Shown here piece by piece: positions 1-11,149 of a DNA stretch of 64,000 nt (the first letter of the stretch is position 1; each line of letters starts with the position of its first letter). The notes beneath the pieces are model-generated. The model made no database searches, was not told the DNA's origin, and worked only from the letters and a program-made list of their open reading frames with translations. Origin of the DNA: Microglena sp. YARC (taxonomy: Eukaryota; Chlorophyta; Chlorophyceae; Chlamydomonadales; Chlamydomonadaceae); the NCBI GenBank assembly GCA_022414725.1, contig CM039464.1, positions 41,036,655 to 41,100,654 on the forward strand. Reading direction: 5' to 3'. The translations under genes were made by a program, and so were the position numbers.

Positions 1-356
1 ATGTGATGGTCTCCAGTTCACTCCTCACAAGCTGTGTTGGTCCCCAATTCACTCCTCACAAGCTGTGTTGGTCTCTAATTCACAACCCACTAGATGTGAT
101 GGTCCCCATTTCACTCCTCACAAGCTGTGTTGGTCCCCGGTTCACTCCTCACAAGCTGTGTTGATGAGTAGTACAGGAGGTGCATTACAGCCACAGAGGC
201 ACAAGGAGTCAGCTATGCAATGTCATCGATGTGGGTGATGGACGTGGGTGATAGGATGGACCAACACTCCTCACAAGCTATGCTGGCCCTTAAAACACTC
301 CTCACAAGCTGTGTTGGTCCCCAATTCACTCCTCACAAGCTGTGCTCGCCCTTTAG
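1..356. repeat. 31-bp minisatellite
   Basis: About seven imperfect copies of a unit reading ACTCCTCACAAGCTGTGTTG followed by GTCCCCAATTC. The copies are interrupted near 80-110 and 150-270 by unique sequence. I see no convincing coding capacity. The array is probably cut by the window edge. Confidence 0.75.
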
Positions 357-452
357 TGAGGGGAATATCAGCAAAGGATTAGGGTTCCATGACACTGCCT
401 GCGCTGCTTGAGCTTTGGAAGAAATGCCCTTGCGGACTGTTAGCTTCATATA

Positions 453-740
453 ATGCCACTGCAGGTGCTTAATGCTTCGAGGTACCGCATGGAGAGGATG
501 ACTCCACAGGCTGCTGTTGCTGCTAATGATGGTGCTGCTGCTGCTGCTGGTGCAGTTGCTAGAGGTGGAGCTGCTACTGAAGTTGCTAGTCGTGGTGATG
601 CTTCTACCTCGGCTCCTACAGCTGCTTCAGTCTGTGCTGCTGCTGCTGCTGCTGCCTTAAGGGAGACCAGGATTGCACTGAGCGCTCTAAATCTCCAAAT
701 TCAGAGCTCGGCGAGTTTGTTTGTCGAGCATCTGAGATAA
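453..740 (+). CDS. Possible Ala-rich open reading frame, unknown
   Basis: An open frame of 95 codons from ATG to TGA. The middle is alanine-rich (GCT/GCA repeats) and the C-terminus (about residues 68-95) is less biased, with an ALSALNLQIQSSASLF stretch that could be an amphipathic helix. I recognise no family. GCT-rich frames arise easily from trinucleotide repeats elsewhere in this window, so this may be non-coding or one exon of a split gene. No splice sites or neighbouring exons could be tied to it. Confidence 0.2.
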   Translation: MPLQVLNASRYRMERMTPQAAVAANDGAAAAAGAVARGGAATEVASRGDASTSAPTAASVCAAAAAAALRETRIALSALNLQIQSSASLFVEHLR

Positions 741-1646
741 TGCCCGGACAATGGTATCAGCAGCGAACGCGCCGGGGGCCGATGGGCAAGAGTGGCTAGG
801 TCGTTGGCGCTGATCGATTGTTTAGTTGCTAGGTTTCGGTACTCTCACAGACGATGACAGGCAGAATCAAATTTCGTAATTTGAGGAGCAGCGGAGTTCG
901 ACGTAGAACGCGAACACAGTCTGGGATTTTCACTTTGTAAGTAGAGTAGTATGGTCATGGAGGGGGTGTGGAGGGGGCAGCGCCTTTACTGCAGACGACC
1001 GCAGTTGACCGCAGTTAAAGTTCGAGTCTGGCGGAAGCTGCCTAACCTCCAACCAACCTATAACGAACTCACTCGTCACTTGAGCAGCCTGTACAACCTT
1101 GAGCAGCCTGTGCAGGAATGGCTCCGCCCTCATACCTCTCCAGCTGTCCAGCAAAAGTCTCCCAAGTCTTTGCCTCTTTGGCTATCGCAAGGAGAACAGG
1201 GGACCCTCACATGCTTTGGTTTGTCCAACCATATTTTATTTTACTACAATATAATATCAAATCATCAGATGGAGGCCCTAGAGATGAAACCTCTGGATTA
1301 CAGGGAAGAAAGAATTCTATGTACCATACTTGGATGTCCTCATCACGGGATGAGTGTGGTAGACCTGGGCTTCCTACCATACTTATCTCATCAGAGACCT
1401 ACCTCACAAAGTGGTTCGTAATATGGCTAGATTCAGACATTCCTCCCACAACCTGATATAATACAAGGAAAAAGTATCACAACCTGATTTCCCAAACTGG
1501 TATGAAAATACCGGTAATTCCTCTACATTATCTGGTGTGCAATTACATTACGTTGTTATTGACAGGCCATTATTAACCCAGGACAAGCTTGCTCCACAAC
1601 ATCTGGGAAGGGCCTTACTACTAATCCTCTAGGATAAGATAGGCGA

Positions 1647-1650
<4 letters not shown>
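741..1650. other. Non-coding stretch with one dispersed repeat
   Basis: No gene is recognisable. About 1480-1570 resembles 27315-27395 (both contain AATTCCTCTACATTATCTG-like and GTGCAAT text), so a diverged dispersed repeat is present. The open frames here are short and overlapping on both strands without codon bias. Confidence 0.4.

Positions 1651-1652
<2 letters not shown>

Positions 1653-1733
<81 letters not shown>
1653..1733. repeat. (AG)n microsatellite
   Basis: About 40 uninterrupted AG dinucleotides. Confidence 0.97.
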
Positions 1734-1736
<3 letters not shown>

Positions 1737-1814
1737 GGGGGGCTTGCTTGGCAAGTGGTGGTTAGATAATATAAGAGCTGGTTGGTGGGTGGCTTGGCAA
1801 GTAGTGGTGAACAA

Positions 1815-1857
1815 TGATGATGATGGTGGTGATGACGACGATGGTGGTGGTCATGAC

Positions 1858-1949
<92 letters not shown>

Positions 1950-1958
1950 GTGATGCTG

Positions 1959-2000
<42 letters not shown>
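1815..2000. repeat. (GAT)n followed by (CTG)n
   Basis: GAT repeats, nearly pure from about 1856 to 1948, pass directly into CTG repeats from about 1953 to 2000. Apparent Met/Asp or His/Ser/Gln proteins here are artefacts of the repeat. Confidence 0.95.
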
Positions 2001-2002
<2 letters not shown>

Positions 2003-2043
2003 TACACTTTTCTAGTACCCTACAGGGCCACAGATGCGACCGC

Positions 2044-2205
2044 AGCTTTTGGGGCATGGTCCTGGCACTTTCTGGGGGGTAGGCATGGTCCTGGCACTTT
2101 TGGGGGGGGCAGACCTGGTCCTGGCACTTTCTGGGGGGCAGGCATGGTCCTGGCACGTTTTGGGGGGCAGGCATGGTCCTGGCACTTTCTGGGGGGCAGG
2201 AGCCC
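2044..2205. repeat. About 30-bp GC-rich minisatellite
   Basis: Five copies of a unit containing GGCATGGTCCTGGCACTTT and a GGGGGGCA tail. Two copies vary (AGACCTGGTC, GCACGTTT). Confidence 0.85.
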
Positions 2206-2345
2206 CCAGAGTGACCCTATTGTCCGGTTGGATTGCTTGGTTGATTGATTGTCCACAAGTAACCCTGGCCCTAACCAATTGGGCAATTCGCAAACCCGCT
2301 AATGTTACTGCTGCTGCATTGGATAAAGACCTGCCCATTTCACCA

Positions 2346-2650
2346 AAGGTCCTGGTGCTGTTGCTGGTGGTGGTGGTGGTGGTGTTGAGAGTAGATTGAT
2401 AGGGAAACAAATGGACAGGTAGAACGTTCTTGATCCTGGTGCTGGTGGTGTCGGTGGTGATGAGAGTAGATTGATAGGGAAACAAATGGACAGGTAGAAC
2501 GTTCTTGATCCTGGTGCTGGTGGTGTCGGTGGTGATGAGAGTAGATTGATAGGGAAACGAAAAGACAGGTTGAATGTTCTTGATCCTGGTGCTGGTGGTG
2601 TCGGTGGTGATGAGAGTAGATTGATAGGGAAACGAAAAGACAGGTAGAAC
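2346..2650. repeat. 75-bp tandem repeat, about 4 copies
   Basis: The unit starts AGAACGTTCTTGATCCTGG and repeats exactly every 75 bp (starts at 2421, 2496, 2571, 2646). Since 75 is divisible by 3, the minus strand stays open and reads a 25-residue repeat (FPYQSTLITTDTTSTRIKN core). A coding role cannot be excluded, but no flanking domain supports it. Confidence 0.85.
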
Positions 2651-2839
2651 GCACCTGGGATTGAAGGAGAGCGAATTTGGATGAGACCTTGGCTGTGGCC
2701 TCAGCATGCTGCATAAACTAGTACCTGTCCATGTATTTAGGTTGAATGTGCCTACAGACGGTGAGCAGCCTGAGGGATGGATCACGAAATCGAACCATCG
2801 TCCCATCTCTCTGGTAGTCGGTGTTACAAAACAAAGCTG

Positions 2840-2905
2840 AGGTGCAGCCGCTCTCAACAAGTAAATACTTTGACTCAGCAGTAACAACTGAACAGCTAGA
2901 CCAAA
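2840..2905. repeat. Flanking repeat, left copy
   Basis: About 65 bp (GTGCAGCC..ACAAGTAAATAC..GACTCAGCAGTAACAACTG..CAGCTAGAC) is diverged from but clearly related to 9910-9975. The two copies flank the LINE at 2907-9830 on either side, so they may belong to an older element or duplication into which the LINE inserted. Confidence 0.55.
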
Positions 2906-2906
2906 T

Positions 2907-4150
2907 TCAACTAAAGAAAATAAAAAGAAAAGCAGTACGCCAATTCGGCGTGATTAAGGAAGCTGTCCAAAGGGGGTCCTCGGACAACACCATCAAACCG
3001 GGGGGGTGGCTAGGGGGGGCGGTACCTCCCACGATAGCCGGTGGCGGATGAAGGCGCGTGGGACGAGTGTGTAGCAGATTCCATGCGCCGGCGGGTACAC
3101 ACAATGGTATGCGTGTATCGGACGGCATGCAGGTGGAGGGAGTTGAGGAGGCGGGTGGTGTCACTAGGATGGATACCGAGAGAAGAAAAATGGGAATAAG
3201 GGAGGCGAAGAGGGTACCGAACGAGCCGAGGATGATGGGGTCCGGGGAGATGACCCGCCAACCAGCAGCGATAAGAGCCGAACGCAGGGTGGAATGCTGA
3301 GCGCGTTTAATGGCAAGGGTGGTATGATAGCGGGCGTCCCGAGTGTATGTGAGTTCACAGAGATAGACAGTGTGGGCGGCTTGGAGGGTGGAAAGTTCTG
3401 ACGGGGTGAGGGTGGCGTCGTAGGAGGGGGCGTCAAAAGGGGAGAGACCGGAAAGGAAGAGGATGTCGGGGCGCAATTTGGCGACAGGGGTACAAGAGCA
3501 AGGGTGGAGGCAAGCACAAGTGGGTGGGAGGTGGGGGAGGAGCCAAGGGGGTAGGCGGGTGTTGGAGACACCGAGTGGGGGGGCGTTTCTCGAGGATGCG
3601 TCAACATAGAAGGTGGAGCGGCCGAGGGAGCCAGCACATATGGCGTCATAGATTTGAAGGACAGCGGCGTTGTGTCGGGCAATGCAGAGGGCAGCGAACT
3701 TCGGGTGGGAGCATGAGGCAAGAAGGTGGGCCGATGTGTCATGGGAGTGGCAAAAATGGCAAGATCCATCGAGGATGGGGGGGTTGCATTGAGTATAGGG
3801 TTCGGGGGGTATGCGTTTGTGAGGCCGTCCAAAACATGTTGAAACGGAATTTGAGGATTGTGCGGATTTGAGGGAAGGAGCAGGAGCGCCACATATGAGA
3901 GGAGTGTTCGGGAAGGATCATGGCGGGTGGGGGAGGGAGAGGCTGTTGGGTCGGAGGAGTTGTAGGTGTGGGGGGGGGAGGGGGGGCAGGGGGTAGGGAG
4001 AGTGGTGGGTGAAGGGGGTACAGCGGAGAAGACGCGAGCGACTGAGGGGCAAGGGGAATTTGGTAAGGTCATGTACTCATGTGTGTGCTGTAGGTATTGA
4101 GAAAGGTTGTTAGGGAGTCCGTGATGTCTGAGAGAAGGCGGTAGGGCGGG
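2907..4150 (-). pseudogene. LINE C-terminal region with zinc knuckle (3' part)
   Basis: Minus-strand frame ending at 2907. At about 3710-3770 it reads DGSCHFCHSHDTSAHLLASC, a C-x2-C...H-x4-C knuckle of the zf-RVT kind found after RT/RNase H in non-LTR retrotransposons. It is followed by IARHNAAVLQIYDAI and, at about 3300-3480, by a conserved-looking ELTYTRD...QHSTLRSAL stretch. The frame is GC-rich and proline-rich in its other phases. It is one half of a LINE whose other half lies at 8442-9830; the copia-like element 4151-8441 separates them. The frame needs a shift near 4080, so the copy is dead. LINE identity rests on domain order; the RT itself is absent. Confidence 0.7.
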
Positions 4151-4448
4151 TATCAGCATGAATAGCGGTGCTCTCGCTTGTTTTATGTCTTGGTGACTCC
4201 TTGTGTACTCCCTTAGAACTATCGGTCCTGACAGTTATATGTCAGCTTCCTGTTGACTGCGTCATCGGTTCTTCTGACACGCGCTGTCTAGCCTGTACCC
4301 TGATCAGGTTCCAGGCTACCGCCCCCTTTCCTCCACTGGTGCCCCTTAATGGGTCTCCTGTGCTTGTAACTTATTCTCGTCTCCGCATTTATAGATTGGC
4401 GTGCTGCACACACAAAGTCCACTCTCCGGAGTGTTATCCAAGCTGATA
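4151..4448 (+). repeat. 5' terminal repeat of copia-like element
   Basis: Matches 8146-8441 almost base for base, with small indels. Begins TATCAGCATG and ends CAAGCTGATA, giving 7-bp inverted ends. Confidence 0.85.
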
Positions 4449-5861
4449 GGTTATACGGTCCTTCATTTACTACCACTGCTTTACGATGCAACTTCCGCGA
4501 GGACCTCCCGCTAATTTTGAGAAACTCCATGACATGGATGGTCTTTCCTGGACGCGCGGGATGCGCAGTATCATTCTCAGCGATGGCTGCGACCGGTCCT
4601 TCCAACGGAGGACCCGGCTCCTCTTGATGCTTGGTTAAATGTTTGTGCGCCAGCGGCCTCTGCTAGCGGTCATGAGAGTCCTTCCGCCATCGTGGAAGTA
4701 ACCCCCCCCGGTCATTCCTCTTCCTTCCATCTTCTCTTCCTTTTTTCCTCCCCTGCCGTCTGTCGCCTCCTCCCGTCTGTCGTAGATGACTGTGACGTGC
4801 AGACTCAAGTCGGCGACAAGCCTGGACATCGGTGGAGATACCCCGTCTTCGTCTGCTCGCGTCCTTGACGTCGCTAACCTTTCTCCGGTGTTTGAGGCTC
4901 TGCCTGCATACCGGAGGTTGCCAAGCCGACCAAGCTCCCTGCTGATGTCTACGTCGTCTGTGCCCCTTTGCTCTGCCCAGCCGACGGTCGGCTACTGGCA
5001 TGAGCTTGCGCTCTAGTGGCTCTGTGCTACCTTCTGGAGAATTTTTTCGATCAAGCTGGCGGATCGCCGGCACTGCCGTAGGGTTCGCCAGAGGAGGACG
5101 ACCTACGCGTCTGGACCTGGAGATTCTGGAGGTGGTAGGAAGCAGGGGGGTATGGTCAGCACCACTACGGGTGCTGCTCCCTCTACCCCCAACCGGGTGA
5201 GTCGAGCGATAGAGGGGGGGACTTGGGATTGACTGATCATCGACGGCGGATATTAGGACCTTTACATGCCTCGGCTCTGCTCTTCGCATCCTAGCGATAA
5301 ATGTTCGAATTCTGCCCTTGCGATTTGCGATTTTCTGCCATTGGTGCGATTTTCTGCACCAGGTGTGACTTGCTGCACTGTCATTCTCGTCTCCTTTTTC
5401 CCATACCTCAAATCTCGACTTCGACCTAACGCTTCCCCACCTTCTGTGATCCGAGGTCTCGCAGCGCCGGACTTCGCCCATGCTACAGGCCGCAGTGGAC
5501 GCCGTCCTGGCCCTAGTCCAGCGGCCCTAGTCCAGCGGCCGTGGAGGATCTTTGGCATGATATCTTGGTGGATATTTTTCTCTCTTAGGCTCCTTGTGAC
5601 CCCTGGGTGCGTTCCGTGGTTCGACAGAGGTTACTACTTTGTCTGCCCGTGCCCCTGGTTCCCCCCTTAGGTGTATGCCTTAGCTACGTGAGTTTGGGTT
5701 CAAGTGTTTGAGTTATGATAGGGCTTAGGAATTTTTAGTTAAGTGGTATAGAGGCATGGTTGATCTCGATTAGTTGGGGCATGCATGAGTTGTTGATGAT
5801 GACACTGCTCAGCATGGTGCTAGTGTGTTATCTTTGCAATCGCGTGTTCATCTAGGGAGAC
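4449..5861. other. 5' interior of copia-like element, no confident domain
   Basis: GC-rich to 5660. A 272-codon minus-strand open frame (4663-5481) is rich in Arg/Gly/Ser and looks like a by-product of GC-rich sequence. The plus strand should carry gag and protease but shows only short interrupted frames. Confidence 0.4.
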
Positions 5862-6045
5862 AAGACTCCTTCGGAGCTTTTCTTTGGGGTTGCACCTGAT
5901 GTGTCGTTGTTGCGTTTGTTTGGTTGCCCTTGCTATGTAATCTTAGTATTGGGCAGTCACGCAACAAGCTAGTTAGAAAGGCATTATTTGGTAGACTGGT
6001 TGGGTATTCCCTGGTGAGTAAGGGTTATTATATTTGGGTTTCCAA
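5862..6045 (+). pseudogene. Copia integrase C-terminal remnant
   Basis: The frame from 5862 reads KTPSELFFGVAPDVSLLRLF then GCPCYVI. After a one-step frame change it continues GQSRNKLVRKALFGRLVGY and SKGYYIW. This matches the conserved copia integrase tail (TPyEl.fG..P...HLR.FGc.aY...K...GifvGY...gYr.w). A frameshift near 5952 makes it non-functional. I could not place gag, protease or RT with confidence in the rest of the element. Confidence 0.7.
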
Positions 6046-8145
6046 TGTTGCGCCAGTTAGTAGTGAGTAGTGATGTACTCTCTATCTCCAGTTCAGTTCT
6101 AAACTGTCTTTCTGGGTTCTCCCATTAGTATGGGTCCCCGTGCCCGCTTGCATCCCTCCTGTCATCAAAACGGTGATATGTTATGTGTTACCGGTAATTC
6201 CCTACGCCCTTTAACAACCCCAATTGTTGTTGGCTGGCCTGGCTGGGATGTATCATTGTTTGCATTCTAGACAGGGCCTGATCTTGCTGTATTGTGTGTG
6301 AAGTTTTAGGGCGGGTGGGAGTTGGATATCCAACTATAATCTTAGCCGAATCTCAGGGGGTCGCCAGGCCCTCCTCTGTGCCACGTTTTAGCGGTGAAGC
6401 TTTAGGATTTAGACAGCCTTCGATCATAGTGGTACCTGGATCAGGTCCATTGACTAATAGTCGCCAACCCCCGACCACCTCGGATGGCTCGCGGGTGTCG
6501 ATAATTCCGACGCCTCCTGTCGTCCCTGGTGGATTACTCGGGTCAAGCCCATGTGATGATGTAGCCGTTGCGAATGGGTAAGTGATGATCTTGAACACTG
6601 GTCTAGCTTGATACTGCGTATGGCTGGGGTGTTACAGTCAACCCAGGATTCATTGTTTTAGGTGCTGCTGGTTCTCATACGTAGGTTAACATGGCCCTAT
6701 GTGTGAGTGCCTATTCCTCAGCACCTCCTAGACTGACTTATAGGGTAGTCTAAATTGGTGGAGCGTTACGACGCTTTGTTTAGGCAGCTTCCTTTCAGCT
6801 GTCTTTCTTGGTTTTGGTGGAAGGTGGTACTTAATTCAGACCACCGTTATAGCGTCTTGATGGTTTCTGACTCTTAGTTCCATAGGCAGATGGTTCGTTC
6901 GGTGGAGCTCATCATAGATTAGCTATTTCTTTTTACTCCACACTGTTTTTAGATCACCAGCCCCTTAGGTGATTAGAGCTTTTTGTGGAGTTAGTAGTTG
7001 TTTCCCTTCGGATTTTAATGTTAATTGGTGGGCTGGGTACGCTTGCAGTTGTACTTGCAGATGTACCGCCGCTCACCTCTTTCTTGTTCTTCCGAGTGTA
7101 TTTCAAGCGCCCTTTCCGTCCATCCTTTGCAGTAAATTCTTTGACGTCCTTTTTTATGCGTTTACTAATTTTTCAAGTGAACAATAAGTTTTCTGTACTG
7201 TGTTTGTACGTCTAAACTTCTATTGTTCATTGGACTTTGTTTCCTTTGTTGGTTACAAGTTTCTTGAAAATTTTAACTTCGCATCCTTTGGATTTTTTCA
7301 GTTGCTGCAAGTTTGGTTTGCTTTAGTTAGGCGCTTGGTTTGTCTTGAGTGCATGAGTTCTTTGCGGTGCGATACCCACCTCCTAGAATGTTTTAGTTAG
7401 TGCCGTAACTGGGGATTTATGATAATTAACTTTCATAAATCTTCTTACTTCCATTTTTGAGTGAGAAACCAGTTCATCATGGTTTTTTCATCCCAACCTA
7501 GTCATGAATTCTATGCTAAGAATAGTTTTTAAGGTAGTGGATTTTTCCATCGACTTTTTTTTTTCCATCGTAGTCTTTAGTGTCCTCTTGTCTGCGTCCT
7601 TTAGGCTTTGATTCTCTCGTGTGCTGCGCTCACACGATATTTCAATCCGTCTCTTTGGTTATCAATTGATTGGCGTTAGGTTCCTATTCCCGGATCGGGT
7701 TTTCTATACCGTTGTTCCCCAACTTTGATATACGATTTTTTCAGTCTTCTCTTTAGGTTAAGTTCTCGGTTCTTTCAGTCACCGTTGTTCCCCTTCCTTT
7801 GGTATTAGGATTGATTTCTGTTTGGCCTCCCTGTGATTTTCTGGTTTGGTGCCTACTATTCTGGATGAATAGTATTTTTGCGCTTACCATGGATGGTTAC
7901 ATTTCCATTTTGGTCTCAGCTCAGCTCGGTATGACCCAAGTTTTTTGCTGCTACATTTTCGGAGTACTACAGTGGTTTTTGGTTCATCCTTTCTCATCCT
8001 TTTATTTTAGACAAGGCTTTCTTCTGGTTTTCCTGTTTTTCCGCCGTTCCTTAATAATTTTTGTTTCCTACCAGTTTATGGTTCTATGTCCCCAGTGCCA
8101 TAGGTGGAGTACTAGTATTGTATGTCACCTGCGTCATAGGTGGAG
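6046..8145. other. 3' interior of copia-like element, degraded
   Basis: Expected to hold RT and RNase H. Only short plus-strand frames remain, and the sequence is T-rich on the plus strand from 6900 to 8100. No catalytic motif was found. Confidence 0.4.
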
Positions 8146-8441
8146 TATCAGCATGAATAGCGGTGCTCTCGCTTGTTTTATGTCTTGGTGACTCCTTGTG
8201 TTCTCCCTTAGAACTATCGGTCCTGACAGTACTATGTCAGCTTCCTGTTGACTGCGTCATCGGTTCTTCTGACACGCGCTGTCTAGCCTAGACCCTGATC
8301 AGGTTCCAGGCTACCGCCCCTTTCCTCCACTGTGCCCCTTAATGGGTCTCCTGTGCTTGTAACTTATTCTCGTCTCCGCATTTATAGATTGGCGTGCTGC
8401 ACACACAAAGTCCACTCTCCGGAGTGTTATCCAAGCTGATA
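8146..8441 (+). repeat. 3' terminal repeat of copia-like element
   Basis: Partner of 4151-4448. Followed immediately by GCGGG, the right copy of the target duplication. Confidence 0.85.
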
Positions 8442-9830
8442 GCGGGTGTGGGTTGGAGGGCGTAGGTAGTGGTTGGAAGAATGGCCAGGCTGGGAGGCTG
8501 TGGAGGTGGCTCGGGTGAGAAATAGAGAATTCGAAGGTACAAGAGGAGGGGTTATCGAGGGCATAGCGGGCACCCTCGTCAGCAATGTCGTTGCCTAGGA
8601 TGCCGGTGTGGGATCGCACTTTGTAGAAAATCGTGGGAGTGGAGGAGTGAAGACGGTCAAAGAGGAGTTGGCGGATGGAAATGAGGATGGGAAGATGTTT
8701 ATGAAAGGGGATGGAGTTGGGAAGATACACGCTGCGGCGGATAAGGTGTAGACTGGAGAGGGAGTCTGTGTAGATGCGAACTGGGTCCAGAGGGTGGTGT
8801 GTGCCGGCGTGCTGGAGGGCGGCAAGAATGCCTGAGAGTTCTGAGCGTAGGATGGTGTTGATCTTGGCAGTACCACCAGGATAGATATGGTGGACAGAGG
8901 AAGAAGGTGTGTGGAGGAAAGCGGCACCAGTGTGTGTAGAGCCGTTATGATCGGGGACAGCAGAACCGTCCGTGTAGTAGGAGATGTGAGATGGTAGGTG
9001 AGAAGGGAGGTTGTTGGAGGGGAAAAGGTGAAGGCAAGAGGGAATCGCAGGGCAGAGGGTGGGGGAGTAAAGGGGTGGGGAGGGGTGAGGACGAGGGTCC
9101 GGGAGTGAGCGGAATTTTGTAGGGGGGGCCCAGGTTGGGCATTTGGAGGAAGGGTGGGGAGGGGTAGAAGGTGGGAGGAAAGGTGGGGGTAACTAAGGGA
9201 AGGATGTGTCGGTTGGAAGGGAGGAGGGATAGAGCAAGAGGCCTGAATGGTTACCGATGCAAACAAGGTGAATGCGTGAGCGATTTATGAGGGAAGGGGA
9301 GTCATAAGGGAGGGCAGGGTACATGGAGCAGGGGGGTTGAAAGTGGAAGGAATTACGTGGGAAGGTGCTGAGGATACGGACGGAGGGGTGAGAGAGCCAA
9401 TATGTTAGAGGAGAGGTAGGCCAAGAAGGGAGTAGGAGGAAGGTACAAGTAGGGATGTTGTCTGTGAGGGCAGAAAAGATGGCCCACCGGATGGAGCTGA
9501 GGAGAGTCGTTGAGTCGTGTGGTGCGTGGGCATACAAAAAGCTGGTCCACTGCGTGGAAAAACTGTCGTAGAGAGCACCGAAGAGACTATCTAGACGTGC
9601 ATTGGAGTAATAAGGGATGGGGAAGAGGGGGCAGGTGAGGGGGGAGGAGAAACGGTGGACATGGAGTAGGAAATGGGCGAGGAAGGGTGTGAGGAGGGCG
9701 GGAGGGAGGGCGAGGTGTTCGGAGAGGGCGGGGGGAGGGAGGGGAGGTTTGGTGAGGGGGGAGTAGGGGGTGGGGGGTAGCGAAGGAGGAGGTTGACGAG
9801 ATCTTCCTCGAAAGATCCCGAGGACAAAAA
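8442..9830 (-). pseudogene. LINE fragment with type I RNase H domain (5'-truncated)
   Basis: One minus-strand frame is open from about 9800 down to 8442 apart from a TAG at 9193-9195. Upstream of the TAG it reads a linker region (LDSLFGALYDSF..., RIHLVCIGNHSG). Downstream is a full RNase H domain at about 8980-8565: YYTDGSAVPD, then RSELSGILAAL, then IYTDSLSSLHLIRRS, then KVRSHTGILGNDIADEGAR. The Asp/Glu/Asp/Asp catalytic set is present in the expected order. The reverse transcriptase that should precede it is missing, so the copy is 5'-truncated at about 9830. The frame then meets the nested copia-like element and continues on its far side at 4150. Confidence 0.8.
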
Positions 9831-9909
9831 ACCATAATTAAAAAAAAGGAAAGCACACCAAGCTCTAGATAAAGACCTGCCTATTCATCATCAAGTACAG
9901 CCTGCAAAC

Positions 9910-9975
9910 GTGGTGCAGCCAAATACGACAAGTAAACACCTTGAGTCAGCAGTTACAACTGGTCAGCTAGACAAA
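9910..9975. repeat. Flanking repeat, right copy
   Basis: Related to 2840-2905 (shares the GTGCAGCC, ACAAGTAAACACC and CAGCAGTTACAACTGGTCAG text). The stretch 9835-10167 holds no gene. Confidence 0.5.
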
Positions 9976-10167
9976 AATTGTATCCAAAACAATATGACGG
10001 TACACACTAATTAATCTCTAGACAGGGAATTGGGGACCTGACCTTAGATTATCAAATTCAGCCTGCAAATGTGGTGGGCGATGGAATGGTGTTCCCTCCA
10101 GTAAAAGCAAACAAAAGCAAAAGGATAAACCCTCAGAATCTAGGAGCTTCAGTACGTACTCATATTT

Positions 10168-10429
10168 TGTATAGTCCGGCTTATATGCCAGCTCTAGAAT
10201 GGCCTAGAGCACACAGGTCTTAGTCCCTGATGTGCTCTCTACCGTGCCGTTGCCAGCTAGGGCCACGGGCCACGTACCTTGATGTACTGCCGCTATATCA
10301 TATATATATATATCAGATCGCCGCTGCTGCGTCTAGTCATTGTATCCTATTCCTTGCATGTAAGAAAGTATAGCGTTCCCTTCAAGTGTCTTCTCAGTCT
10401 ACGAACTCGGAAATTCGGAATACTAAAGA
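10168..10429 (+). repeat. 5' LTR of copia element
   Basis: Begins TGTATAGTCCGGC and aligns with 16296-16556 throughout (shared GAGCACACAGGTCT, CCCTGATGTGCTCT and GTAAGAAAGTATAGCGT). It has an extra (TA)n tract near 10300. The exact 3' edge is uncertain. The adjacent TTATCAGCTG could be a primer-binding site, but I cannot confirm it. Confidence 0.8.
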
Positions 10430-10962
10430 TTATCAGCTGTTCCCAGCTAAAAGACTGACGCACTGGCACCCATCGCTTTGAGCAGCTCAGCGTGGCCCAG
10501 TTCCCTTTGAAATTGACGAAGGTGTCTTTCATCGAAGTCGAGAATTGGATGGAAGCAAGTGAAGGTTCATGAGCCTCGCAACTGCTGTCTTAACCATAGG
10601 CAATCAAGCCATCATCTATATATATTGAGAGAATATATAATAGAGCTCTCATCAACGGGCCAGTCTACGACAGCGCCGATTATTGAGTTGCAGTGGAACG
10701 TGACATCTGTCACCATTCCGCTCTCGCTATCAGCGATTGGAGCCTCCCCCATCGTTCTGACTACGGTCAGACGTGCGACCAACCCTCCTCTACCAACCCA
10801 CCTTTACCCCTGCGCCCAACATCATCAAGACTGCTACTTGACATCTGCTCATCAACATGCTGATCTGTCCTCCATTACATAGATCTTGCCAATAGGCTTA
10901 TTCAAATCATATATAATGGTGGGGCAGCCAAGACATCTGCAGACCCTGTCCCCCATGGGGAC

Positions 10963-11149
10963 CAGGGTACTCCCAAGCGCGCGCTTTTGCGCGCTGCCTT
11001 TTTAAGCCCCACTGCGCGTTTCGCGCAGTTTTTTGCAACCCCCTGTGGGCGCAGCAAGCAATTTTTGCGCTTTTTGCACTACAAAGCCCAGTTTTGTTTT
11101 TTTCAAGTGCACTAAAGCGCAAGCCAATTTGGTCAATAGAAGTACCCCC
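10963..11149 (-). mobile_element. hAT-type MITE, copy 1
   Basis: Starts CAGGGTACT and ends AGTACCCC, with an imperfect 8-bp duplication ATGGGGAC (10955-10962) / ATGGAGAC (11150-11157). The interior shares long text with the copies at 13425, 14732 and 49648 (TTTGCGCAGTTTTTT-like, CCCCCTGTGGGCGCAGCA, AAGCGC motifs). The target is the start codon region of the copia gag: the right-hand copy reads ATGGAGACCCC, the likely initiation site. Confidence 0.85.

Larger units (their letters stand above)
4151..8441 (+). mobile_element. Degenerate copia-like LTR element nested in the LINE
   Basis: Terminal direct repeats of 298 bp (4151-4448) and 296 bp (8146-8441) are nearly identical. They enclose 3.7 kb of sequence that is more AT-rich than its surroundings in its second half. 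The insertion is flanked by GCGGG on both sides (4146-4150 and 8442-8446), a 5-bp target duplication. Removing the element and one GCGGG rejoins the LINE frame (reads NPHP|PYRLLSDITD). Inside, 5862-6045 encodes a copia-type integrase C-terminal stretch. The ends are unusual: TATCAGC...GCTGATA instead of TG...CA. Near-identical terminal repeats indicate fairly recent insertion, yet the interior is decayed, so it may have been mobilised in trans. Confidence 0.75.

Noticed and set aside
1814..2248. Met/Asp-rich and His/Ser/Gln-rich open frames
   Set aside because: They are translations of the GAT and CTG microsatellites; both strands and several frames are open at once.
3164..4159. 331-codon Pro/Ser-rich minus-strand frame
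   Set aside because: It overlaps the LINE zinc-knuckle frame in another phase; the latter has recognisable motifs, this one only GC-driven composition.
4663..5481. Arg-rich 272-codon minus-strand frame
   Set aside because: Antisense within the copia-like element, with no domain; codon pattern consistent with GC-rich non-coding sequence.
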